From Litoreibacter halocynthiae (GTDB lineage: Bacteria > Pseudomonadota > Alphaproteobacteria > Rhodobacterales > Rhodobacteraceae): a stretch of DNA of 64,000 bases. Made by a program: the position numbers and the translations under genes. Below are positions 9,606-17,152 of this stretch, one piece after another (position 1 is the stretch's first letter; each line of letters opens with the position of its first letter). Where the stretch lies: positions 558,001-622,000 of the forward strand of contig NZ_SOBH01000002.1 of assembly GCF_004365635.1 (NCBI RefSeq), written 5' to 3'. Below the pieces are notes generated by a model. It saw only the letters and a list, made by a program, of their open reading frames with translations, was not told the DNA's origin and ran no database searches.

Positions 9606-9621
9606 ATGGCCGATTGGCCAT
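9606..9621. repeat. Perfect inverted repeat ATGGCC-GATT-GGCCAT
   Basis: A 6-bp perfect inverted repeat with a 4-bp centre lies about 40 bp before the GTG of the downstream 112-aa ORF. It has no T-tract, so it is more like a protein-binding site or leader hairpin than a terminator. The surrounding 245-bp gap between the ABC exporter and this ORF shows no other clear feature. Confidence 0.35.
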
Positions 9622-9660
9622 TGCTATGCGTGGTTTGTAACGATTGGGACGAGTGAATAG

Positions 9661-9999
9661 GTGAGTCTGCAGCAGATCGACACGATGATCGACTTTGCAA
9701 TTGCGCAAGTGTCTGACACGCCGGACGGCTATCGCGCTGTCGTTCGGGAGCTTGCCAAAAGATGGCCGGACGTCACAGGCGCCCAGATTGTATTTGTCCT
9801 CGTCAGCTCGGCCCATGCCATTGAAAGAGTGTTCGAGATGACTCCAGAGCCACGGACCGAGGTGCAGCAAACCTTCCGCGTTGCCGCGTTGTTGGCCAGC
9901 GACCTTTTCGCCCTGCAGAAGCGTGGAAACTTCGCCCCGTCCGGTCGCGATTTAACGGCCTACTGGCGCGAAAACGATCCGTTCTTCTTAACCCTTTAA
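9661..9999 (+). CDS. Small conserved protein of unknown function
   Basis: A 112-aa soluble, mainly helical protein ([37 protein letters not shown]...). The start is GTG at 9661, with a purine-rich GGGACGAG upstream. There are no membrane helices or recognisable motifs. Its last 4 bp overlap the convergent rpe gene. Function unknown. Confidence 0.55.
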   Translation: MSLQQIDTMIDFAIAQVSDTPDGYRAVVRELAKRWPDVTGAQIVFVLVSSAHAIERVFEMTPEPRTEVQQTFRVAALLASDLFALQKRGNFAPSGRDLTAYWRENDPFFLTL

Positions 10000-10673
10000 G
10001 CGTAAGACGCGCGGATCGCGCGGATGTTCTCGCCATAAGGCGCAGGATCGCTGACAGAGCCGCCCTTGAACACCGCCGAGCCCGCGACCAGCACATCAGC
10101 ACCAGCCTTCACCAGACCAGGAGCCGTCGCAGGCGTCACGCCACCGTCAATTTCGATATGCACCGGACGGTCGCCGATCATCGCGCGCAACTCCGCCACC
10201 TTGCCTTCCAGCGGGATGAAGCTTTGACCGCCAAAGCCGGGGTTCACGGTCATCACGCAGACCATATCCGCCACATCCAGCAGATGCGCTACAGCCGAAG
10301 CCGGCGTGCCGGGGTTCAGAGCAACCCCCGCTTTGGCCCCTGCCCCACGGATTGCTTGCAACGTGCGGTGAATATGCGGCCCCGCCTCGACATGTGCCGT
10401 GATAATATCCGCGCCCGCCTTGGCAAAATCGTCGATATAGGCGTCGACCGGAGAGATCATCAAATGCACGTCCATAACCGTTTTGATATGGGGTCGGATC
10501 GCTGCACAGGTCATCGGGCCAAAGCTCAGGTTCGGCACGAAATGCCCGTCCATTACATCCACATGGATCCAGTCCGCGCCTTGCGCCTCGACAGCGACAA
10601 TCTCGGCACCGAAATTGGCGAAATCCGCTGCCAGAATGGAAGGCGCGATTTTTACGGAACGGTCGATGGTCAT
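9996..10673 (-). CDS. rpe: Ribulose-phosphate 3-epimerase
   Basis: A 225-aa TIM-barrel enzyme that interconverts D-ribulose 5-phosphate and D-xylulose 5-phosphate in the pentose phosphate or Calvin pathway. Signatures are [15 protein letters not shown], the metal-binding [37 protein letters not shown] and [10 protein letters not shown] near the phosphate site. Full length for the family. Monocistronic and divergent from deoC, which is also in pentose metabolism. Confidence 0.96.
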   Translation of the reverse strand: MTIDRSVKIAPSILAADFANFGAEIVAVEAQGADWIHVDVMDGHFVPNLSFGPMTCAAIRPHIKTVMDVHLMISPVDAYIDDFAKAGADIITAHVEAGPHIHRTLQAIRGAGAKAGVALNPGTPASAVAHLLDVADMVCVMTVNPGFGGQSFIPLEGKVAELRAMIGDRPVHIEIDGGVTPATAPGLVKAGADVLVAGSAVFKGGSVSDPAPYGENIRAIRASYA

Positions 10674-10804
10674 GGCAGAATCCCCTGATGCGTTTACAGC
10701 CCTCTCCTAACGCGCAGGGTCTCGCTTGGGAAGGCAGGCTGCGTCTTGCAACGAACGCCCGCCCGTGCCACCTTTCGTGCTTCTCCACCCGAAGGACGCC
10801 TGAC

Positions 10805-11791
10805 GTGAGCACCCTGACACAAACCCAAACGCAGTTGCCGCAAGTGCACCTGCCCCGAAACCCCGGCATGGCGCTAGACCTCGACTGGGTTGCGCGGGTT
10901 CAGGCGAACACCTCCGCAATCGAGCGTCGGGCCGCGACCCTGCCCGGCCGTCGCAGCGTCAAGAAGGACTATCAAGCTGCGTGGCTTTTGAAGGCCGTGA
11001 CCTGCATCGACCTGACCACCCTGTCCGGTGACGACACCGTGGGCCGCGTCCGCCGCCTGTGCGCCAAGGCCCGCCAACCGATCCGCGCCGACATCCAAGA
11101 CGCCTTGGGCGTCAGCGGCATCCAGACAGGTGCGATCTGCGTCTACCACGACATGATCGAAACAGCCGTGGACGCCCTGCAAGGCTCCGGCATCCCGGTC
11201 GCCGCAGTGTCCACAGGTTTCCCCGCCGGCCTCTCCCCCTTCCACCTGCGCGTGGCCGAGATCGAGGAAAGCGTGAAGGCTGGCGCGCGCGAAATTGACA
11301 TCGTCATTTCCCGCCGCCATGTGCTGACCCAAAACTGGCAAGCGCTTTATGATGAAATGAAAGCCTTCCGCAAAGCCTGCGGCGACGCCCATGTGAAGGC
11401 TATTCTGGCAACTGGTGAGCTGGGCTCCCTTCGGAATGTGGCGCGCGCGTCGCTGATTTGCATGATGGCCGGTGCAGATTTCATCAAAACATCGACGGGT
11501 AAAGAAAGCGTCAATGCGACCCTGCCCGTCAGCCTCGTGATGATCCGCGCCATCCGCGACTATTTCGACGCAACCGGCTTCCATGTCGGCTATAAGCCCG
11601 CGGGCGGCATCTCCAAGGCCAAGGACGCAATCACCTACCTTGCCCTGATGAAGGACGAGCTTGGCAACCGGTGGTTGCAACCCGACCTGTTCCGCTTCGG
11701 CGCGTCGTCGCTTCTCAACGACATCGAGCGTCAGCTCGAACATCACCTCACTGGCGCCTACTCCGCCTCCTACCGTCACCCAATGGGCTAA
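10805..11791 (+). CDS. deoC: Deoxyribose-phosphate aldolase
   Basis: A 328-aa class I aldolase splitting 2-deoxyribose 5-phosphate into glyceraldehyde 3-phosphate and acetaldehyde. The Schiff-base lysine lies in DFIKTSTGKE and the second active-site lysine in HVGYKPAGGI. The GTG at 10805 is preferred (GAAGGA 8 bases upstream) over an in-frame ATG at 10688. The long N-terminal part (about 60 residues) is usual for this DeoC branch. It is followed 4 bp later by an aldehyde dehydrogenase that can oxidise the acetaldehyde produced, so the two form a deoxynucleoside salvage operon. Confidence 0.94.
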   Translation: MSTLTQTQTQLPQVHLPRNPGMALDLDWVARVQANTSAIERRAATLPGRRSVKKDYQAAWLLKAVTCIDLTTLSGDDTVGRVRRLCAKARQPIRADIQDALGVSGIQTGAICVYHDMIETAVDALQGSGIPVAAVSTGFPAGLSPFHLRVAEIEESVKAGAREIDIVISRRHVLTQNWQALYDEMKAFRKACGDAHVKAILATGELGSLRNVARASLICMMAGADFIKTSTGKESVNATLPVSLVMIRAIRDYFDATGFHVGYKPAGGISKAKDAITYLALMKDELGNRWLQPDLFRFGASSLLNDIERQLEHHLTGAYSASYRHPMG

Positions 11792-11795
11792 AAAC

Positions 11796-14096
11796 ATGAC
11801 CGTAAAAAATATTTTAGAGACGATGGACTATGGCCCCGCCCCCGAAAGTGCTGCCGAGGCCATGGCATGGCTCGACACCAAGAACCGCCAGTTCGGTCAT
11901 TTCATCGACGGCAAATTTACCCCGCCCATGCAGGACTTCACCTCCAAGAATCCCGCAAATGGTGAGGTACTGGCAAGCCTGTCGCAAGCCCGTCAAGACG
12001 ATGTGGATGCCGCCGTGAGCGCGGCCCGTAAGGCGCAGAAATCATGGGCGAAGTCGGGCCACACCCGCGCAAAATACCTCTACGCGCTGGCCCGTGCCTT
12101 GCAGAAACACGCGCGGCTGTTTGCTGTGCTGGAGACCCTCGACAACGGCAAACCCATCCGCGAGTCCCGCGACATAGACATTCCTTTGGCACAACGCCAC
12201 TTCTACCATCACGCAGGCTTCGCCCAGCTGATGGAAACCGAGTTGCCCGACCGCGAACCCTTGGGTGTTTGCGGCCAGATCATTCCATGGAACTTCCCGT
12301 TGCTGATGCTGGCATGGAAGATCGCCCCCGCTTTGGCGATGGGCAACACCGTGGTGCTGAAGCCAGCCGAATACACCTCGCTCACAGCGCTGCTCTTTGC
12401 AGAGATTTGCGATCAGGTCGGCCTGCCCAAAGGCGTCGTGAACATCGTCACTGGTGACGGTGCAGTGGGCGAAATGATCACCGCATCGGATGTGGACAAG
12501 CTCGCCTTTACCGGCTCCACCGAGGTGGGTCGCATCATCCGCAAGGCCACCGCAGGTTCCGGCAAGGCCCTGTCGCTGGAGTTGGGTGGCAAATCCCCAT
12601 ACATCGTCTTCGACGACGCAGATCTGGACAGCGCAGTTGAGGGTCTGGTCGACGCCATCTGGTTTAACCAAGGTCAGGTCTGCTGCGCGGGTTCGCGCCT
12701 GTTGGTGCAGGAAGGCATCGCCGACACCTTCTATCGCAAACTCAAGTCCCGCATGGACGGGCTGCGCATCGGCGATCCGCTGGACAAATGCATCGACGTC
12801 GGTGCCATAGTGGACCCGATCCAGCGCGCCACCATCGCCGATATGGTCGCCAGCAATAAAGAGGGCGAAACCTATCAGACCACCGCCCCCGAAGGTTGCT
12901 TCTACCCGCCGACACTGATCACCGGCCTGACCACTTCCTCCAAACTCATGCAGGAAGAAATCTTCGGCCCTGTGTTGGTTTCCACAACCTTCCGCACCCC
13001 TGCCGAGGCCGTCGCTATGGCCAACGACACCCGCTACGGGCTGGCCGCAACTGTCTGGACTGAAAACATAAATTTGGCCCTCGACATCGCGCCGCAGCTC
13101 GTTTCGGGTATCGTCTGGGTGAACTCTACCAACCTGATGGACGCTGCTGCCGGCTTTGGCGGCGTGCGCGAAAGCGGCTTCGGGCGCGAAGGTGGATGGG
13201 AGGGGCTGTCGGGCTATACCAAGGCCAAAGACGCCCCCAAACCCGCCAAACCCGTTACGGCCTTCGAGGGCAAAGGTAGCCTGTCAGACCCGATCGACCG
13301 CACCGCAAAGCTCTATATCGGCGGCAAGCAGTCACGACCCGACGGGGGCTATTCCCGCGTGGTTTACGGCCCCAAAGGAGACGCCTTGGGCGAGGTCTCA
13401 CTGGCCAACGGCAAGGACCTGCGCAACGCCGTTGAAGCCGCGCACAAAGCCAAAGGCTGGAGCAAAACCACGGGCCATTTGCGCGCGCAAATTCTGTACT
13501 ATCTTGCCGAAAACCTCGCCACTCGCAGCGCAGAGTTTGCCGACCGCATCAAAGCGCTGACCGGAAAGCAAGGCCGCGACGAGGTTGAGAGCGCGATTCA
13601 AACGCTGTTTACCTATGCGGCGTGGGCCGACAAATACGACGGGCAGGTGCATGGCGTTCCGATCCGTGGTGTGGCCTTGGCCATGAAGGAACCGGTAGGC
13701 GTTATCGCCGCCCTCTGCGACCCGCGCCCCTTGGCGGGTTTGATCGAAGTCATCGCCCCAGCAATCGCCATGGGCAACCGCGTTGTCGCCTCGGCGTCCG
13801 AGGCCTTCCCATTGGCAGCGACAGACTTCATTCAGGTGCTGGAAACCTCTGACGTGCCTGCGGGCGTCGTCAACCTGCTGACAGGAGATCACGCCGAAAT
13901 GGCATCCCATATGGGCGCGCATATGGATATCGACGCGGTTTGGAGCTTCTCGGACCCAAGCCATGCCGCAGCAATCGAAGCCGCCTCGGCAAGCAACCTG
14001 AAACGCACGTTGATCGCTCCCGTCCCTGGTGCTGCCAAGGCGATGCTGGACGCCGCGACCGAGGTGAAAAACATCTGGGTGCCCTACGGCGAGTGA
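11796..14096 (+). CDS. ALDH16-type double-domain aldehyde dehydrogenase
   Basis: A 766-aa NAD(P)-dependent aldehyde dehydrogenase. Residues 1 to about 485 form a full catalytic unit with the general base Glu262 (LELGGKSP) and nucleophile Cys296 (NQGQVCCAGSR), 34 residues apart as in ALDH2. Residues from about 490 repeat the start of an ALDH fold (LYIGGKQ, GVIAALCDPRPLAGLIEVIAPAIAMGNRVV, PAGVVNLLTGD) but stop before any catalytic Cys. This is the ALDH16 layout, known from Rhodobacterales. The ATG at 11796 begins 4 bp after deoC, and the extra 45 in-frame codons upstream overlap deoC and are rejected. It probably oxidises acetaldehyde from DeoC. Confidence 0.92.
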   Translation: MTVKNILETMDYGPAPESAAEAMAWLDTKNRQFGHFIDGKFTPPMQDFTSKNPANGEVLASLSQARQDDVDAAVSAARKAQKSWAKSGHTRAKYLYALARALQKHARLFAVLETLDNGKPIRESRDIDIPLAQRHFYHHAGFAQLMETELPDREPLGVCGQIIPWNFPLLMLAWKIAPALAMGNTVVLKPAEYTSLTALLFAEICDQVGLPKGVVNIVTGDGAVGEMITASDVDKLAFTGSTEVGRIIRKATAGSGKALSLELGGKSPYIVFDDADLDSAVEGLVDAIWFNQGQVCCAGSRLLVQEGIADTFYRKLKSRMDGLRIGDPLDKCIDVGAIVDPIQRATIADMVASNKEGETYQTTAPEGCFYPPTLITGLTTSSKLMQEEIFGPVLVSTTFRTPAEAVAMANDTRYGLAATVWTENINLALDIAPQLVSGIVWVNSTNLMDAAAGFGGVRESGFGREGGWEGLSGYTKAKDAPKPAKPVTAFEGKGSLSDPIDRTAKLYIGGKQSRPDGGYSRVVYGPKGDALGEVSLANGKDLRNAVEAAHKAKGWSKTTGHLRAQILYYLAENLATRSAEFADRIKALTGKQGRDEVESAIQTLFTYAAWADKYDGQVHGVPIRGVALAMKEPVGVIAALCDPRPLAGLIEVIAPAIAMGNRVVASASEAFPLAATDFIQVLETSDVPAGVVNLLTGDHAEMASHMGAHMDIDAVWSFSDPSHAAAIEAASASNLKRTLIAPVPGAAKAMLDAATEVKNIWVPYGE

Positions 14097-14102
14097 GACA
14101 TT

Positions 14103-14121
14103 GCCCCGCTACTTGCGGGGC
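14103..14121 (+). terminator. Rho-independent-like hairpin after the ALDH gene
   Basis: GCCCCGC (14103-14109), loop TACTT, GCGGGGC (14115-14121), then TTGCTTTT. It begins 7 bp after the ALDH stop and overlaps the last codons of the convergent DUF1523 gene. A plausible plus-strand terminator with an imperfect T-tract. Confidence 0.6.
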
Positions 14122-14765
14122 TTGCTTTTCCAACTGTCGAGCCATGCGCGGAACCCCGTGCGTCGCTCATCCGCGTAGTCGTCCACCGCGTCCCAAGTCT
14201 CCCCTACACTGTCGGTAATCGGGTCGATCTTGGAGCGTTTGAACCATTGCAACATGCGGAAAATGCCCAGGCAGATACCCGCAAGAATGACCAGGATAAT
14301 GATGTTCAGCCAAGGGATCAGCGTCGCATCCGGATCATCCGTCGGGCGGATACCAACAGCGTTCGGGAAGATCGAGTAGAATTCGTTGCGCCAGCCGTAA
14401 TGGGTCAGCACCGCCCATTGCGGGGCCGCTTTGGTCGAAATCAGATCCGCCGCCTCGGTTTGCAGGTTCTTGGTGTCGAACTTGAAATAGGGCGGCCACC
14501 CCCAGCCTGTATCCTCATTGCGGTAGACCATCGGCTTGCCGTTTTGCTGGATCGTCTGGATGAACAGCACGTCGCGGTTGGTGCCGGTCACGTCACTGCC
14601 GGAATCACCCGATGCCCAGAACCACGAATTTTCGCCATAGTCGATGCGCTGCTCAAAGGTGCCAACAACCCGCACCACATCACGCTGCGGCATGGTGTAA
14701 TGGAGCACCGAAAGCACAAGCAGCCAGAAAATCAGAACAATGGCGTATTTGACCCAACGCAGCAT
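14109..14765 (-). CDS. DUF1523 family membrane protein
   Basis: A 218-aa protein with an N-terminal transmembrane helix (YAIVLIFWLLVLSVLHYTM), a periplasmic domain containing the family segments RVVGTFEQRIDY, TNRDVLFIQT and YFKFDTKNLQ, and a second helix around residues 148-168 (LNIIILVILAGICLGIFRML) before a charged cytoplasmic tail. It matches DUF1523, a family of unknown function common in Rhodobacterales. It is the last gene of the nine-gene minus-strand operon that begins at 21668, 12 bp after a small membrane-protein gene. Confidence 0.82.
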   Translation of the reverse strand: MLRWVKYAIVLIFWLLVLSVLHYTMPQRDVVRVVGTFEQRIDYGENSWFWASGDSGSDVTGTNRDVLFIQTIQQNGKPMVYRNEDTGWGWPPYFKFDTKNLQTEAADLISTKAAPQWAVLTHYGWRNEFYSIFPNAVGIRPTDDPDATLIPWLNIIILVILAGICLGIFRMLQWFKRSKIDPITDSVGETWDAVDDYADERRTGFRAWLDSWKSKPRK

Positions 14766-14777
14766 GGCTTAGGCTCC

Positions 14778-15047
14778 TTATTGAAAGTTGACCACGTAGA
14801 CCAGCACAGCGATCACGAGGTAAGGCACCACGAAGACGCCAAGTATAAGTTTGCGACGCAAGGAGCCATCGTACTCCTCAAGCCCCTGCTCGATGAAAGC
14901 ATCACGATCCCCCTCTCGCACCTCTTCGTCCCATTCCTCGGCCAGCTTGCCGCGGCGTACAGAACGCGACCACGCCGACAGGATAAAGTAGACGATCAGC
15001 ATCACTATAAACGCGACCAGCGACAGACGTAGAATAGCGAATATCAT
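14778..15047 (-). CDS. Small membrane protein of the AAA/coiled-coil operon
   Basis: An 89-aa protein with an N-terminal helix (MIFAILRLSLVAFIVMLIVYFILSAW), a charged middle (EEWDEEVREGDRDAFIEQGLEEYDGSLRRK) and a C-terminal helix (LGVFVVPYLVIAVLVYVV). The ATG at 15047 is chosen because GAGGAGG precedes it, and it overlaps the upstream gene's stop by 4 bp. No family recognised. The acidic loop between two helices probably faces the cytoplasm. Confidence 0.7.
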   Translation of the reverse strand: MIFAILRLSLVAFIVMLIVYFILSAWSRSVRRGKLAEEWDEEVREGDRDAFIEQGLEEYDGSLRRKLILGVFVVPYLVIAVLVYVVNFQ

Positions 15048-16402
15048 CGTGTCCTCCTCACTGCGCCCCAAGGCCCGACCACTTCGACAACGTCGCGCGG
15101 TGCAGATTGCGGCGGCTCTTCCATAGGCGCGTCACCGCTGCCGAACAAGGCCTCGCGCGCGCCAGCTTTGTCGACCTGATACTCCCTTGCAAGGAAATCA
15201 GCCACAAAAGCCCTCTTCTGGTCCGGCCATGTGCGGTAGCGCGCGTAGAACAATTCCTTGTGGCAAATGAACAATTGCCGCACGTCCAGAAGTGACAGCT
15301 CGGACAGCAGCATATTCACCAAGTCGCGGTCCTGATGCGGCTTGGCCCTTAGCGTGTAGAAATAGGCGGGATCATTGGACGAGATGCGCGGCCACGCCCC
15401 GCCCCCTTCGGCCCAGCGCAACAGCTTGCCCAGAGTGTGAAACTCCGGCGGCAACAGGTCCGAATAGCGACGCGCCAAGGAACGCAGGTCGGTACGGCGC
15501 ACTTGGCTCAGATCGGCCTCCATCGTCGCCGCGACGTCCACAACAATGAAATCCAGCTTCTGGCGCAGGATCGCCACCGCATCCACGCCACGTGCCTTGA
15601 CGATAGGTTCCACTAGTTCGTTGTCGTCCAGAAACTTTGCAATCTTCGTGCGCTCCGACGCGCCAATGGCCGCCCCGCCCTGGCCCACGGGCAGATTGCC
15701 CAGATCATCCTCGGACATGGAGATCACCGCCGGTTTCTCCATGTCGCGGAACGCATAGAGCCCGCCGAAATGCGAGGTCCAGAAATTCTCCTGCTCGTAT
15801 TCCGCATGGCCCAGCTTGATCGGCACCCGCGTCACGTCGCCCGTTTTGTGGGCCAGTTTGATCATATCAGCGATCAGCACATCGTCCCACCACGCATCGT
15901 CACGCGCGCGAAACTCCGCGATCATCCCGTCCAGCTTCCCCGCATCCGCCACCACGCCGGAGGTCGTGTCGGCCTCCACCCGTATCTTGCGAATGTCGAA
16001 CAAATGCGCAGGCTTGGTCACGCTATAGACCGAGTTCACCAACTCCCCCGCCACCGCGTCCCGCGCGGTCAGGGCGAACAATTGCGCCTCGTTGGCGTCG
16101 ATGAACTGCCGCAATATCCCGCGCGAAGTGGAAAACTTCGCCTCCAGCAGCGGCGCGGTTTTCTGCTCGGTCGACAGCAGGATGAACTGCCGGTTGCAGC
16201 CCTTGGGGTTCAGATACAGATGGTCGCCCAGCTCCTCGCCCACCTCCGGCGCGTAGCCGGAGATATCGACGTGGAAATCCGTCAGTCCCGTCTCCTTGCC
16301 CGTCAGATGCTTGAGCGCACGGTTATACCGGTCCGCCATCGCCTGCCCGTTCACATGGAACAGGTTGCCATACATCAGGCCCTTTTCGATCAAACGCATC
16401 AT
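15044..16402 (-). CDS. Conserved protein of unknown function (DUF6638-like)
   Basis: A 452-aa soluble protein (MMRLIEKGLMYGNLFHVNGQAMADRYNRAL...). No signal peptide, helix bundle motif or catalytic pattern is recognised. It looks like the DUF6638 group found beside an AAA ATPase in Rhodobacterales, from memory and not checked. The C-terminal ~30 residues are low-complexity (SGDAPMEEPPQSAPRD). Its start (tandem ATGs at 16402 and 16399) overlaps the preceding membrane gene and its end overlaps the following one, so it is tightly coupled within the operon. Confidence 0.65.
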   Translation of the reverse strand: MMRLIEKGLMYGNLFHVNGQAMADRYNRALKHLTGKETGLTDFHVDISGYAPEVGEELGDHLYLNPKGCNRQFILLSTEQKTAPLLEAKFSTSRGILRQFIDANEAQLFALTARDAVAGELVNSVYSVTKPAHLFDIRKIRVEADTTSGVVADAGKLDGMIAEFRARDDAWWDDVLIADMIKLAHKTGDVTRVPIKLGHAEYEQENFWTSHFGGLYAFRDMEKPAVISMSEDDLGNLPVGQGGAAIGASERTKIAKFLDDNELVEPIVKARGVDAVAILRQKLDFIVVDVAATMEADLSQVRRTDLRSLARRYSDLLPPEFHTLGKLLRWAEGGGAWPRISSNDPAYFYTLRAKPHQDRDLVNMLLSELSLLDVRQLFICHKELFYARYRTWPDQKRAFVADFLAREYQVDKAGAREALFGSGDAPMEEPPQSAPRDVVEVVGPWGAVRRTR

Positions 16403-16638
16403 TCGTCAGGCCCCTCCGTCCCATCGCCGCGGCGATAGATTAACAAGTAACTAAACAGCGCACCCACCCATATGGCGATGCAGAACATGATAGCCAAGCT
16501 CAGGAACATCTCCCCGAACCCCTCCGTATGCCCCGCATAGTTCGCGCCCGTTGGTGTGAGAGCACCGAACAAGTAGGCCGTCACCGCCCATGCGAGCAGG
16601 ATCGGGGCGAGGAGGATCGGGAGGAGGAGCACTTTCAT
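16399..16638 (-). CDS. Small two-helix membrane protein of the AAA/coiled-coil operon
   Basis: A 79-aa protein (MKVLLLPILLAPILLAWAVTAYLFG..., second helix LSLAIMFCIAIWVGALFSYLLIY) ending in a charged tail (RRGDGTEGPDE). The start is uncertain: ATG at 16638 gives a natural membrane-protein N-terminus, and alternatives lie at 16653 (ATG) and 16674 (TTG). The stop overlaps the start of the next gene by 4 bp. Function unknown. Confidence 0.6.
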   Translation of the reverse strand: MKVLLLPILLAPILLAWAVTAYLFGALTPTGANYAGHTEGFGEMFLSLAIMFCIAIWVGALFSYLLIYRRGDGTEGPDE

Positions 16639-16689
16639 ACTGCTTAAGCCCATGTTCGCATTGCATTGTTCCAACCTAAAGCCACTACG

Positions 16690-17151
16690 TTAAAGCCCCA
16701 GCAATAGTGTACAGTTCTTCTTGCGATATTCGTTCGCAGCGGTTGCCGCTTGGAGCTCTTTCTTTTGATCAAAGTTCGCTTCCAAATCCTCCTGAAAGGT
16801 TTCATCATAGGCATGCTGTGAAAACTGAGCCCACATATATCCCATCGAAAAATCCGCACTGGGCCCACCAACAAAATACCAAGAAATTCCGATGGGTACT
16901 TCACTAGTATTCTCCTTAGTGAGCTTGCCATCCCTCCCCGCAGAAACATACGCATGTAGCATCTCGTGACCTTTAGCGAACAGCTCTTCAAAATGCTTCG
17001 CTTCGGTTTCAGAGAGTGAGGCGAATGCCGCACAATCCCAGAGAGCATAGCCAGTCTTACCCAGATAGTTATAGTCTGTTTCGGCATGTATAACCGAAGG
17101 CACAAACCCGATGAGAAAGGGTAACAACGAAAGGTAACGGGATGACGTCAT
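16690..17151 (-). CDS. Secreted protein of unknown function inside the AAA operon
   Basis: A 153-aa protein with a signal peptide (MTSSRYLSLLPFLIGFVPSVIHA) and a mature part with two cysteines (WDCAAF and KKNC). A 'VPIGISWYFVGGPSADFSMGYMWAQ' segment resembles a loose family of periplasmic Rhodobacterales proteins with a GPSxDFxxG pattern. It starts 1 bp after the AAA ATPase stop. Its DNA is visibly less GC-rich than the flanking genes, suggesting a more recently gained or fast-evolving member. An HEMLH sequence occurs but is not taken as a zinc site. Confidence 0.55.
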   Translation of the reverse strand: MTSSRYLSLLPFLIGFVPSVIHAETDYNYLGKTGYALWDCAAFASLSETEAKHFEELFAKGHEMLHAYVSAGRDGKLTKENTSEVPIGISWYFVGGPSADFSMGYMWAQFSQHAYDETFQEDLEANFDQKKELQAATAANEYRKKNCTLLLGL

Positions 17152-17152
17152 A

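Noticed and set aside
16690-17151. HEMLH (HExxH) motif in the secreted protein of the AAA operon, a possible zinc protease site
   Set aside because: There is no third ligand, no family resemblance to zincins, and related-looking proteins carry other residues at this place; taken as chance.
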